From: Candidatus Tritonobacter lacicola
GTDB taxonomy: Bacteria > Auribacterota > Tritonobacteria > Tritonobacterales > Tritonobacteraceae
Direction: 5' to 3'
DNA length: 64,000 nt
NCBI GenBank assembly: GCA_030765135.1
Contig: JAVCDC010000145.1
Location: 1 to 64,000, forward strand
Made by a program: the position numbers and the translations under genes. Positions 52,043 to 60,648 of this stretch are shown here, piece after piece. Below the pieces are notes generated by a model. It made no database searches and was not told where the DNA came from. It saw only the letters and a program-made list of their open reading frames with translations. Each line of letters begins with the position of its first letter. Within the stretch, counting starts at the first letter, position 1.

Positions 52043-52049
52043 GGCTTCT

Positions 52050-52078
52050 TATATATATCGAGATCTACCTATATATTA
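52050..52078. promoter_or_regulatory. Candidate ArsR operator upstream of arsR
   Basis: An AT-rich imperfect dyad ATATAT ... ATATAT (52053-52058 and 52071-52076) flanks AGATCT, eight bases before the regulator start. The position fits autoregulation. Confidence 0.45.
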
Positions 52079-52578
52079 CCATAGTGATATCTTTTGTCAA
52101 GATCTAGGCATATTTTATTTTACCTGGGCGGGACTCCCCTCGGCAGTCCAGCAAAGCTCCCTTCGACAAGCTCCGGATCTCCGACAGTACCAAAATAGAA
52201 AGGCCTAACACAGGCAAATCCCGGCCGTCGCGGCTCTATCGGAACCCCATTTGCCTTGCGATAGAGTGGAAAAGAGCCCTTGCCATCGCCTACCGTGATC
52301 GAGAGGATGCTCAGGAAACTCGTCAATTTGCCCCAGGCGGAGCAAAAGCGGAGATTGAAGAAAATATTGGAACAAGCTGTCCCAGAAGAAAGAGTGGCCT
52401 CATCAAAAGCTACCCATTCACCATCCATCAAAGCGTAGCGGCTTCCTATCGTACCCGCCGCCTTTAGCGCCTTATCTTAATAATGCCATCGCTAACCGCC
52501 CGACAACATCTTTCTAATTGACGCAACGACTGGCCAAGGCAATAATTAAGACAAAATCCCTAAACAAAGGAGGGGGCT
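52079..52578. other. Gene-poor region between arsR and the DUF5666 gene
   Basis: About 500 bases with no confident gene. An open stretch at 52295-52438 on the plus strand reads IERMLRKLVNLPQAEQKRRL, then KKILEQAV, with a coding look but no recognisable family or start site, and may be a fragment. Palindromic GACAAGCTCC-type sequence lies near 52160. Confidence 0.4.
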
Positions 52579-53076
52579 ATGAGAGGATTGATTTGTTGTG
52601 TGAGTATGTTTTTGCTTTTGGCAACGGCATATGCGGCCGACGACATTCAGGGAAAGATAACCGCCATTGACATCGAGGGGCGTACCATTGAGATCTCCGG
52701 CGTGAAAATCATCGCCAAGAACGCGAAAATAGAAAACCTGAACGATACAATATGCACTCTCGCTGATCTGAAAGTGGGGGACAGCGTGGACGTCGACGGG
52801 ATCTTCTCCGGGCCGGGCGAGATGACGGCAACGAAGATCGAGCAGGAAGGCGTTGTACAGGACCAGATCGAAGGGAGTCTGGAGGCAGTTGACAGCGCGG
52901 CGCGCACCCTGACGATCAGCGGCATCAAGGTTAAAGTCCCCGCAGGCGCCTTCCTGGAAGGAAAGAAAGACATGCCGATCACGCTGGAGCAACTAACTAT
53001 CGGAACTCGCGTTGAATGCGAAGGGACATGGACAGGCTCCAGAGAGTTAACCGCCAGCAAGGTTGAGGTAGATTAA
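52579..53076 (+). CDS. Exported protein with two DUF5666-like domains
   Basis: A signal peptide (CVSMFLLLATAYAA) precedes two similar units of about 70 residues, DIQGKITAIDIEGRTIEISG and QIEGSLEAVDSAARTLTISG, each continuing to a VGxxVxVxG-type strand (KVGDSVDVDGIF, TIGTRVECEGTW) and a TATKIE/TASKVE close. DUF5666 is a small OB-like barrel of unknown function in exported proteins. GGAGGGGG precedes the start. A strong terminator follows, so it is monocistronic. Confidence 0.85.
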   Translation: MRGLICCVSMFLLLATAYAADDIQGKITAIDIEGRTIEISGVKIIAKNAKIENLNDTICTLADLKVGDSVDVDGIFSGPGEMTATKIEQEGVVQDQIEGSLEAVDSAARTLTISGIKVKVPAGAFLEGKKDMPITLEQLTIGTRVECEGTWTGSRELTASKVEVD

Positions 53077-53111
53077 ACTCTCCATTCCATATTTAAATTC
53101 GGCATTTATAA

Positions 53112-53154
53112 AAAATAAAGAAGGCCCCCTATATGGGCCTTCTTTATTTTTTTT
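53112..53154 (+). terminator. Strong bidirectional terminator after the DUF5666 gene
   Basis: A 16-base arm (53112-53127) containing AAGAAGGCCC pairs with GGGCCTTCTT (53135-53150 arm) around a 7-base loop; T-runs flank it on both strands. Confidence 0.92.
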
Positions 53155-53219
53155 GGCTCCACGGGCTGGACTCCCTCCGGCAAGTTCAGGATAAACTCAC
53201 CTGCGTTATAGTATCTCGA

Positions 53220-53825
53220 TCAGTCCAGAAAAGGCACTTTATAAAGGGCGCAACCTGGACTCCCGTCAAGTGTTGGCTCGGTAACCTCGTCTACAATGAC
53301 TCCGACGATCTTGATCGGGTCCTCAGACTCAACACGCGAAGAAGCTGAAACGCCGTCCCTCTTATTGGTTTCGGCTCGTTGCCTCACTGGTGGGGGCGAA
53401 GGGCGTAACCCGAGCACTGTTGTAACCAAATCTGAATAATGGCGATCGTAGGCTGCGGGTGTGCTTAGATCAATATAGTACTTACCCTTGAGCCATGAGG
53501 GAGATGCTTCTTTCCAAGTGCCTTTCGCAAGTATTGGAATGAACTTTCTATGGTTCTTCTTTGTGTGCACCTCCGCAGTCATGATATCACCCTCGTATCC
53601 GACGCCACCATCACGTTGGTCTGACTTCAAACAGTATCGTGGGGTACATACTATTAGGACATAGTCGTTCTCTCGAATTTCCCTCTCCATGAATGTTGGA
53701 AGTTGATCACCTGGCACAACATGCCACTGATCGAGAATGGATTCGACTCCGTCTTTGCGAAGCTGAATAGCCAAATCAGCGACCCACCGCTTATGATCAT
53801 CATCATCCCAGGAATAGTGATTCTT
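53220..53825 (-). pseudogene. SEFIR/TIR-domain protein lacking its start
   Basis: The recognisable domain begins YSWDDDDHKRWVADLAIQLR near 53816, but a stop codon lies only four codons upstream (53826-53828), and the usual Met and first strand (FISYS) are missing. A TTG at about 53774 could start a shortened protein of 184 residues. Domain features are VESILDQWHVVPGDQLPTFM, IVCTPRYCLKSDQRDGG and KFIPILAKGTW, typical of bacterial SEFIR/TIR proteins used in defence and cell-death signalling. The tail (residues 130 on) is Pro- and Arg-rich. Loss of the 5' end makes a broken defence gene most likely. Confidence 0.7.
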
Positions 53826-53964
53826 TCACCACCCCGATCCCGCGTTCAAGCATCAGTTCTGCGATAGCCTCGCCATCCAACAACAGTATGGTTATGGCGC
53901 CTTTCTTGTAGGAGGCTTCCTCGGCTTCCTTTGTGAATCGGCTGGTGGTCAGGGAGCACGTCAT
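53803..53964 (-). pseudogene. C-terminal fragment of an Mrr-type restriction endonuclease
   Basis: The open stretch reads LTTSRFTKEAEEASYKKGAI, TILLLDGEAIAELMLERGIG and VV, matching the end of Mrr_cat domains (TTSxFTxxAxxxA, then I-LIDG-xLAELMxxxxIGV). The preceding helix (KIVQSFYDVL) appears in another frame just upstream, which implies a frameshift. The PD-(D/E)xK catalytic part is absent. The fragment ends against the headless SEFIR/TIR gene and overlaps it in a different frame. Confidence 0.65.
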
Positions 53965-54095
53965 AGAATGATTGAACTATTTTCAATATATCGAGTTGGC
54001 GAGCAACCGATCTATTGCCAAGGAACAAGGAGAGATTGGAAATTGCGTAAACCCTGTGTATAGTTACCGGAGAGAGAAGATCTCTATAATTGTAG

Positions 54096-54263
54096 AGGGC
54101 TGGGGCAGGAGGTAATCGTAATACCTCACTGGACGTTACAACTCCTTACGATAGCACCATGGTCCTCGTCCCGGTTCTGTACGCGACGTTCTACCGTATC
54201 CCGTCGCCGCACCCGGAGGATCGAGCCCCGTCCCGCGCCGATGACGAGAGCGAGGAAGGCTAA
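54096..54263 (+). pseudogene. Possible C-terminal remnant of an RND transporter
   Basis: The frame is open from just after a stop at 54093 and ends STMVLVPVLYATFYRIPSPH, followed by an acidic tail. The VPVLY-x-x-FYR segment resembles the last membrane helix of RND pumps. No start or other domain is present. Only about 60 bases separate its end from the reading frame of the cyclase gene. Confidence 0.4.
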
Positions 54264-54316
54264 ACAACTAGAACCGTTGTAAAACAAGCGGGGCAATCCG
54301 TGAGTTCTCGGAAGAT

Positions 54317-56212
54317 GTGACGCGCCGGGTTGAGGCAGCGGTGATAGAAAAGACCGGGAAGTATCTTAATCCCGCGCCGATCATGATGGAGCTGAGCGCG
54401 CGCATCACCGAAGCGGGAGTCCTTTCCCTGGCGGACAGTGACCATCTGGAGGCGTATGCCATCGAGGTGATGAAGGGCTACCCGCAGTTGACGATGTTCA
54501 ACATAGGGGATGAACAGGGGAACTTCCTGATGCCCAAGAGGCTTCCCGACGGCACGTTCGCGACAAAGATCATCGATCGCACCGTTACGCCGCCGACCGT
54601 TACCTGGAAATACCGTGACGAAAAGGGTGAAATAACAGGGATTGAGACCTCGACGGATGTCCAGTACGACCCGCGCGTTCGCCAATGGTACGTGGGGGCG
54701 AAGGAAGCGGGAAAGGCCTGCTGGACACCCCTCTATATCTTTTTTACCGATGGGATGCCTGGCATCACGGCGGCCTGTCCTGTATATGGCAGCGACGGCA
54801 AACTCATCGGCGTCTTCGGCGCGGATATAGAGCTGAGCGACCTATCGGAGTTCCTCCGGGGGCTCAAGATAGGGAAGACGGGCGTCGCAGTAATCATCAA
54901 TGAGAAGAACGAGATTGTTGCCTGCCCGGATGTGTCCCGCGTTGTTACACGAGATGGTAACGGTGAATTGCGTCATGCGCTGATTGATGAGCTGGGAGTA
55001 GGGTGGGTGACGGCGGCTTTCAAGGAATATGCGCGGCGCGGGGCCACGAGTTTCGCTTTCACGCATGAAGGAGATAGGTACAATGCGTCCTTCAAGCGTT
55101 TCCCGGATTACTTCGGACGGGACTGGACGCTCGGCATTGTCGTGCCGGAGAGCGACTTCATAGGCTCTATTATCGAGGCACACAAGAACATCCTTGTGAT
55201 CACGGGCCTTATTCTACTGTTGGCTGTTTTCATCGCCGTTCTCATCTCGCGCAGCATATCAGGGCCTATCGTGCGGCTTGCCGAAGAAACGGAAAAGATC
55301 AAGAGTCTCCATCTCGACGAGGAGATTGATATACGCTCCCCCGTAAAAGAGATCCAGCTGATGAGCAACGCGCTCTCCTCCATGAAGACGGGCTTGAAGG
55401 CCTTCGAGAGGTACGTGCCGGCTGCGCTTGTTCGCCAGCTCATCCGGACGGGCGAGGAGGCCCGCATAGGAGGACGGAAGAAGGAGCTCACCATTTTTTT
55501 CTCGGATATAGCAGGTTTTACGACGATCTCGGAGGGGCTGTCCCCGGAAGAACTCATGGTCCGGCTCTCCGAGTACCTCGACAAGCTCACGAAGATCGTG
55601 ATGGAGCAGAACGGGACGGTCGACAAATACATCGGCGACGCGATCATGGCATTCTGGGGAGCCCCGCTCGAGGATGACGACCATGCCTTGCACGCCTGCC
55701 GGGCCGCACTACTCTGCCAAAGGAAGGTGCGGGAGCTGACCGAGAGTTGGGAGCGGGAGGGAAAGGGTGCGTTTCCGACTCGTATTGGTATTCACACGGG
55801 AGAAACCATCGTGGGGAACATGGGCTCGCGGGAGCGGATGAACTACTCCGCCATCGGCGACAGCGTGAACGTGGCCAGCCGTCTTGAGGGGATCAACAAG
55901 GTATACGGCACAGGGGTGGTTGTAAGCCATGCGACGTACGAGAAAGTCGCCGGCGCGTTCGTCTTCAGGCCCCTCGACATGGTCACGGTGCGGGGGAAAA
56001 AGCAAGAGATCATGATATACGAGCTGATCGGCGAAAAGGGCGAGGACCTCGATCCACGGATACTGGAACTGTGCGAGGTGTTTACACTGGGTGTTGATGC
56101 CTACCTGAGGGGAGACCGTGAAGAGGCGGTGAGGATCTTTACCGATATTCGAGAAAGGTTCCCCGCCGACAAGGCGACAGCGATCTATCTCGATAGACTG
56201 GGTGTATCGTGA
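54317..56212 (+). CDS. dCache-HAMP class III adenylate/guanylate cyclase, 5' end lost
   Basis: Homology to dCache sensors begins upstream of the GTG at 54317 in the same frame (SGAIREFSEDV from about 54282), but there is a stop (54269-54271) and no first membrane helix. The intact gene should start with a signal-anchor helix about 30-40 residues earlier. Downstream everything is present: dCache domain (DPRVRQWYVGAKEAGKACWT, VFGADIELSDLSEFL), membrane helix (ILVITGLILLLAVFIAVLI), HAMP and a class III cyclase (LTIFFSDIAGFTTISEGLSP, GDAIMAFWGAP, NYSAIGDSVNVASRLEG). A shortened protein lacking the first helix would probably be misplaced. A tail with TPR-like helices ends the chain. Confidence 0.8.
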   Translation: MTRRVEAAVIEKTGKYLNPAPIMMELSARITEAGVLSLADSDHLEAYAIEVMKGYPQLTMFNIGDEQGNFLMPKRLPDGTFATKIIDRTVTPPTVTWKYRDEKGEITGIETSTDVQYDPRVRQWYVGAKEAGKACWTPLYIFFTDGMPGITAACPVYGSDGKLIGVFGADIELSDLSEFLRGLKIGKTGVAVIINEKNEIVACPDVSRVVTRDGNGELRHALIDELGVGWVTAAFKEYARRGATSFAFTHEGDRYNASFKRFPDYFGRDWTLGIVVPESDFIGSIIEAHKNILVITGLILLLAVFIAVLISRSISGPIVRLAEETEKIKSLHLDEEIDIRSPVKEIQLMSNALSSMKTGLKAFERYVPAALVRQLIRTGEEARIGGRKKELTIFFSDIAGFTTISEGLSPEELMVRLSEYLDKLTKIVMEQNGTVDKYIGDAIMAFWGAPLEDDDHALHACRAALLCQRKVRELTESWEREGKGAFPTRIGIHTGETIVGNMGSRERMNYSAIGDSVNVASRLEGINKVYGTGVVVSHATYEKVAGAFVFRPLDMVTVRGKKQEIMIYELIGEKGEDLDPRILELCEVFTLGVDAYLRGDREEAVRIFTDIRERFPADKATAIYLDRLGVS

Positions 56213-56383
56213 CAGGCTCCCACGTTGCCCCTATGTACGCAAACTTCGAAGGGAAATTCACTCTCATTTAACAATTAATAGCGGGCGGCAATTGAACTGA
56301 AGTACACTATTCGTACTGGAACCCATGCAAAACGAAACCAGGCGCGGGCGGCTTGCCTTCGCCACAGACGCGGGAGATATCTG

Positions 56384-57223
56384 ATGGTACGACAAACGAT
56401 TTCCCTTTGTGCCTTGACCGGGCTTCTCGTGGTGGCCGGGGGGGGCGTCTCCGAGCCTGCGGCTACTGTGATCGACAAGGCGGAACCCGTCGCCCGGGAC
56501 GGCGTGGAACCCAAGGCCAACGAAATCCTCTATCGAGCATGCACGTATCTCCAGCAGGCCAAGACTTTCCAATTCCAGGCCGACGTGACGCGCGACGTGA
56601 TTCTCTATGACGGTGTGCGGGTGCAGTACGGCGGTGTCTCGAAGGTCACCGTGCAGAGGCCGAATAAATTGCGAGCGATCTTCAACGGCGACGAACGATC
56701 CCGTCGGAGCTACTTTGACGGGGAAATCCTCACCATTTATTCCCTCACCCGCAACAACTACGCCCAGGCGAAGATCCCGGGCACGATCGACGAGGCCATC
56801 GACCACGTGTTCGAGACATTCGGCTTCTCGGTCCCATTGGCGGACCTCGTCTACGCCGACCCCTACAGCGTGCTGATCGAGAACGTTAACGAGGGGCACT
56901 TCATCGGCCGGCACAAGATCGACGGCGTGGTGTGCGATCACCTTGCGTTCCAGCAGGAGCTGATCGACTGGCAGATATGGATCGAGACCGATAAAACCCC
57001 CCTGGTGCGGAAAGTGGTGATCACCTACAAGACGGAAGAAGGCTGCCCTGAATACGAAGCCGTGCTCTCGCACTGGAAGCTGAATCCCTCGGTGCGCGAC
57101 GCTGATTTCGAATTCACCCCGCCGGCGGATGTCGCGAAAATCGAATTCCTTCCGTGCGACGAGGGATCCGGGGAGGAAGAGGAATCCCAGGCCGTCGGAG
57201 CCGAAGAAGCGGAGGCGAAATAG
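56384..57223 (+). CDS. Exported DUF2092 protein, cassette A
   Basis: DUF2092 is a family of predicted periplasmic proteins whose fold resembles LolA-type lipoprotein carriers. The match here is good: TYLQQAKTFQFQADVTRDVI, SKVTVQRPNKLRAIFNGDER, SYFDGEILTIYSLTRNNYAQ, QQELIDWQIWIETDKTPLVR and FEFTPPADVAKIEF. A signal peptide opens the protein, and a Glu-rich tail closes it. The YY-rich DUF6515-type gene starts two bases after the stop, so the two are coupled. The paralogous cassette at 58609-59657 has a matching DUF2092. Confidence 0.88.
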   Translation: MVRQTISLCALTGLLVVAGGGVSEPAATVIDKAEPVARDGVEPKANEILYRACTYLQQAKTFQFQADVTRDVILYDGVRVQYGGVSKVTVQRPNKLRAIFNGDERSRRSYFDGEILTIYSLTRNNYAQAKIPGTIDEAIDHVFETFGFSVPLADLVYADPYSVLIENVNEGHFIGRHKIDGVVCDHLAFQQELIDWQIWIETDKTPLVRKVVITYKTEEGCPEYEAVLSHWKLNPSVRDADFEFTPPADVAKIEFLPCDEGSGEEEESQAVGAEEAEAK

Positions 57224-57225
57224 CC

Positions 57226-58443
57226 ATGAAACAGACAAATACCAGAAGTAGGATTGGACGGATTTTACCGATTCTCGCCGGCGCGGCCGCGGTGATAGCA
57301 CTGTGCTTTATGATGTCCAATGCCGACGCCCAACGCCGTGGTGGCGGCGGCCGTGGCGGCGGGGGCGGAGGCCGTGGCGGCGGAGGCGGAAGCCGTGGCG
57401 GCGGTGGCAGAAGCCGTGGCGGCGGCCGAGGAAGTGTGCGGCATTCAAGTGCGCGCTCACCAAGCCGACCCACCTCGCGACCGAGTTCGCCTTACACCCG
57501 GCCCTCCAGGCCCAGCACTCGCCCGAGCTCGCCATCGACCCGGCCCTCCAGGCCCAGCACACGGCCGAGTTCACCATCGACCCGGCCCTCCAGGCCCGGC
57601 ACACGGCCGAGTTCACCGTCCACCCGGCCCTCCAGGCCCGGCACACGGCCGAGTTCACCATCGACCCGGCCCTCCGGGCCCGGCACACGCCCGGGTTCGC
57701 CGTCCCAACTTCCCAGCCGTCCCTCACGCCCCGGCGGCGGAGATCGCCCCGGCGGCGGAACTCGCCCCAGCCATAGACCTTCCGGCGGCTACAAGGGTGG
57801 AAAGGAGTATCATAGTAGCAGTCACTATCACGGCAGTCATTATGGTGGCTACTACCGCGATAAGCACTACAAACACTGGAAAGATTGCCGACGCGATTGG
57901 TACCGGTACCGAACGATCAACGGCATAATCGCCGCAGGGGCCTATGTCGCGACCCGTCCCCGGTACTACTCGACAGTCGTGGTCTCCGACACGCCCTACT
58001 ACTACTGGGGCGGGACGTACTACGCTGGCTCGGGCTCCCGATACGTCGTGGTCAATCCCCCTGTCGGGGCGGTCGTCTACGCCGTCCCTGCCCCGACAAC
58101 GGTGGTCTACGCCGATTCCCAGCCGTATTACTATATCGACGGGACGTATTATGTAGCCACCGACCAGGAAGCCAACCTGCCCGAAGAAAATCCCGAATAC
58201 GAGGAGACGCAGGAGGACTCCGGGCAAGACGACCCCGAGATGATCGAGTCGGATGAGCACAACTACGAGGTCGTGGCTCCGCCCGTTGGGGCTACGGTGC
58301 CCTATCTGCCCGAGGAAGACGAGAAGAAGACAATCGATGAAAAGACATACTACGTCAAGGATGGCACATATTACCGGGCCTTCGCAAGCGACGGGGACAC
58401 CGTCTACATGGTGGTCGAAGACCCGACCAAGGCGGGTGAATGA
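57226..58443 (+). CDS. Exported DUF6515-like protein with Gly-rich and RPS-repeat regions
   Basis: The start at 57226 (MKQTNTRS) directly follows the DUF2092 stop and gives a signal peptide. A Gly/Arg stretch (GRGGGGGGRGGGGGSRGGGG) precedes five 14-residue repeats of RPSRPGTRPSSPST, then a His/Tyr segment (YHGSHYGGYYRDKHYKHWKD), and two DUF6515-like units rich in Tyr and Val (YYYWGGTYYAGSGSRYVVV, VGAVVYAVP; and TYYVKDGTYYRAF). The family is of unknown function and occurs beside DUF2092. A Gly/Arg-rich head suggests a disordered surface or cell-wall contact. A strong terminator follows. Confidence 0.82.
   Translation: MKQTNTRSRIGRILPILAGAAAVIALCFMMSNADAQRRGGGGRGGGGGGRGGGGGSRGGGGRSRGGGRGSVRHSSARSPSRPTSRPSSPYTRPSRPSTRPSSPSTRPSRPSTRPSSPSTRPSRPGTRPSSPSTRPSRPGTRPSSPSTRPSGPGTRPGSPSQLPSRPSRPGGGDRPGGGTRPSHRPSGGYKGGKEYHSSSHYHGSHYGGYYRDKHYKHWKDCRRDWYRYRTINGIIAAGAYVATRPRYYSTVVVSDTPYYYWGGTYYAGSGSRYVVVNPPVGAVVYAVPAPTTVVYADSQPYYYIDGTYYVATDQEANLPEENPEYEETQEDSGQDDPEMIESDEHNYEVVAPPVGATVPYLPEEDEKKTIDEKTYYVKDGTYYRAFASDGDTVYMVVEDPTKAGE
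57498..57707 (+). repeat. Five tandem 42-bp units coding RPSRPGTRPSSPST
   Basis: Units begin with CCGGCCCTCCAGGCCC and differ at a few positions (Ser/Gly at residue 6). The GC-rich direct repeats keep all six frames largely open, so copy number may vary between strains. Confidence 0.9.
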
Positions 58444-58466
58444 TGTAAGGTCATGACGTACCACAC

Positions 58467-58512
58467 AGCCCGCATGCCTCCCCCACCACGGAGCCATGCG
58501 GGCTTTTCTTTT
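58467..58512 (+). terminator. Terminator after the DUF6515-like gene
   Basis: AGCCCGCATG (58467-58476) pairs with CATGCGGGCT (58495-58504), followed by a TTTTCTTTT run. Confidence 0.88.
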
Positions 58513-58608
58513 GGTTCTGCCGGAAAACGCTGACACAGGCCCGGACGGCGCGTTCTGACAGCCCTGGAATAATCCGGAAAGATATAACTGATTTCCCGGG
58601 CCTGGCTT

Positions 58609-58893
58609 CTACTTTGGGCGGGCAGGAGAGCTCGTGCCGGCGACGGGGACCCGCCGTTGGGGGGGGTAATATGCGGCGCCGGTATGGGGCCTATTGTATA
58701 AAGAAGGCCGGTAACTACTGCGGCGGTTGTGATAGTGGACGGAGCCGTGTCGGGGATATTTATAGCCTCGCGAGCGGCTATACCCTCTACTGCTTCGGCT
58801 GCGTGCGAACGCAAGGCCGGCAGAAAGAATGAAGGCTATTATAATAGCTGAAAGGATTATCCGCGTATGTATTCGTGGAGAGAGCACTGTCAT
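58609..58893 (-). CDS. Small exported Tyr/Arg-rich protein, cassette B
   Basis: A signal peptide (IILSAIIIAFILSAGLAFA) precedes a short basic mature chain rich in Tyr, His, Arg and Ser (SRGYSRSRGYKYPRHGSVHY, YNRPHTGAAYYPPQRRVPV). It overlaps the preceding DUF2092 gene by four bases (ATGA), a classic coupling arrangement. It seems a shortened relative in style of the DUF6515-like partner in cassette A but has no YY-repeat domain. Function is unknown; contact with an anionic surface is possible. Confidence 0.7.
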   Translation of the reverse strand: MTVLSPRIHTRIILSAIIIAFILSAGLAFARSRSSRGYSRSRGYKYPRHGSVHYHNRRSSYRPSLYNRPHTGAAYYPPQRRVPVAGTSSPARPK

Positions 58894-59657
58894 TCCCCCC
58901 TTTCGATTTCGAGCAGAACGTCCATGTCCACCCGTTTGACGCCGGCAGAAGGCCGGAATTCGAAATTCGTATCCGGCAGCTTCGGCGAGAGATTCCAGTC
59001 GGAGAAAATCGCCTCGTACTGCGGGTGTTCCGGCTCATCGATGTATGTGATAAGGAACTTGCGCGGCACCGCCTCCTCGCCGGCATCGATCCATATCTGC
59101 CAGTCGATCAGCTCCTGGTGAAAAGCAAGCAGGTGGCAATCGTGGCCGTCGATCTCCTGCACGCCGAGGTACTCGCCGCTCTCTATTTTTGCAAAGAGCA
59201 CCTCGGTCGGCTTGTTGAAAAGGAGATCGGCGAAGGGGAGCACCAGATTGTACTCGTCCATCATGTGATTGAGCATGGCGTTGAGCCTGGAGGGCACCTC
59301 TATAGACGCGTAAACGTTTTTCTTCCTGTCCAGTATGGTCAGCTCCTTCCCGTCGTACCAGGCGGTGCGGTTGATGGTGTCGCCGCGCCTGGTCGCGAGC
59401 ATTTTATCGGGGCGCCTGATCTCCACATCGCATTCTCTGGCAAACTCGATCATGGTACCGTCATCGATAAACTCGTCTGTCCTGACTGTGCCCCGGAAGC
59501 TGAACTCCTCGGCGCCGGCCAGTGTCTTCTCCATTTTTCGCAGGGCATCGTCCACCTGCGGGTCGATTGCGCGATTCGATGACAGGGTGGCGCACCCGGC
59601 ACAGGTGAACAGGATAAGCAGTAAGGCGAGAACGAAAACAGTATTACAGTTTACCAT
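58890..59657 (-). CDS. Lipoprotein DUF2092, cassette B
   Basis: This is a paralogue of the cassette A DUF2092 protein. It shares EEFSFRGTVRTDEFIDDGTM, SFDGKELTIL-like AWYDGKELTILDRKKNVYAS, QEIDGHDCHLLAFHQELIDW (the QELIDWQIWI core is identical in both) and the late FEFRPSAGVKRVD. It differs in having a lipobox (LFTCAGCATLSS) in place of a plain signal peptide, so it is probably tethered to the membrane. The Tyr-rich gene is translated from its overlapping stop. The two cassettes face each other across a terminator. Confidence 0.87.
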   Translation of the reverse strand: MVNCNTVFVLALLLILFTCAGCATLSSNRAIDPQVDDALRKMEKTLAGAEEFSFRGTVRTDEFIDDGTMIEFARECDVEIRRPDKMLATRRGDTINRTAWYDGKELTILDRKKNVYASIEVPSRLNAMLNHMMDEYNLVLPFADLLFNKPTEVLFAKIESGEYLGVQEIDGHDCHLLAFHQELIDWQIWIDAGEEAVPRKFLITYIDEPEHPQYEAIFSDWNLSPKLPDTNFEFRPSAGVKRVDMDVLLEIERGE

Positions 59658-59811
59658 CTCGGGTCCCTCCCGTTAGTGGTTCGACAGGCAGTTTGTGTCT
59701 TTATACATTATACCATACCGAATAGTCAAATAACGATTCGCGGAGGCGATTGACGGTGACCCGCGGGGCTGATACGATATCGGTCCTGAGGCGAGTGTAA
59801 CAGGAGGGCCT

Positions 59812-60627
59812 GTGGGAGTCCGGAAAATCGAGGAACGGGATATAGATCGACTGCTCTGGATCGAGTCGATTGCATGGCGGGACAGCGTCCAGTTCGACGA
59901 GAAGCATCTCAGGTCACAGATTGAAATTTTCCCGGAAGGCCAGTTGTGTTCCGAGGACGAGCAGGGCGAGATATGGGGCTTCGTAAATATGATGCAGTTC
60001 AGGTTCGACCCGCGCAGGCCCCTCGACGCATCCTGGAGCGAGATTACGGCGGACGGCTACATCACCACTCATGATCCCGGAGAGAACTGGCTGTTCGGGG
60101 TGAATCTCTCGGTGCACCCGCAGGGGTATTTCGCGGGGGCGGCGGATGCGCTGATAGTCGGCGCGGCGAAGGTGTGCGCGTCCATGCATCTAAGGGGTAT
60201 TCTGCTCGTCGGCCGCTTGCCCGGCTACTCCAGGTGGCTGCGCGACCAGGCGCGGGCGGGCAAGGACCTTAACGGCGCGGATATTGATCTGGCGCGCTCC
60301 TACGTGGACACGCGGGTTCACGGGGACAACGGAAACACGCGGCGGCTGGACCCCCAGGTCGAGCTTTACGAGAGCTTCGGCATGAATATCCTCGGACCGG
60401 TGGCGAATTTCATCCCCGACAAGAAGAGCCTCGACTTCGGTGTTTCGATGGTATGGCAAAACGTTTTATATTTCCCTTTCTATCTGTTTCCGTCGACGCG
60501 CGCGTGGAAAAAGATTATTTACGGGCCGGTCGGGAAGATGATGGAGCGGACTTATCTCGGTGTGTTGACCAAGGTTCAGAGTTCCCGATTCAAAGCTGAA
60601 ATCCCGGGGCCCGATCTCACGCCCTGA
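59812..60627 (+). CDS. GNAT-like N-acyltransferase
   Basis: The start is GTG at 59812, with AGGAGG seven bases upstream. The first 160 residues have the GNAT shape: an N-terminal KIEERDIDRLLWIESIAW, a central strand WGFVNMMQFRFD and GVNLSVHPQGYFAGAADALI, the position of the acetyl-CoA pyrophosphate loop (Q/RxxGxG/A), followed by LRGILLVGRLPGY. The C-terminal third is extra and includes an aromatic hydrophobic patch (VWQNVLYFPFYLFPSTRAW). Substrate is unknown. It lies 21 bases before the radical SAM gene and may be the first gene of the same operon. Confidence 0.65.
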   Translation: MGVRKIEERDIDRLLWIESIAWRDSVQFDEKHLRSQIEIFPEGQLCSEDEQGEIWGFVNMMQFRFDPRRPLDASWSEITADGYITTHDPGENWLFGVNLSVHPQGYFAGAADALIVGAAKVCASMHLRGILLVGRLPGYSRWLRDQARAGKDLNGADIDLARSYVDTRVHGDNGNTRRLDPQVELYESFGMNILGPVANFIPDKKSLDFGVSMVWQNVLYFPFYLFPSTRAWKKIIYGPVGKMMERTYLGVLTKVQSSRFKAEIPGPDLTP

Positions 60628-60648
60628 CGATTCTAAGACAGGATATCG

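Noticed and set aside
57498-57707. Tandem repeats considered as a CRISPR or minisatellite
   Set aside because: Units are contiguous without spacers and are in frame with a coding sequence.
57308-57727. Several open frames on both strands over the RPS repeats
   Set aside because: A 42-bp repeat without stop codons opens all frames; only the DUF6515-like frame continues into non-repeat conserved sequence.
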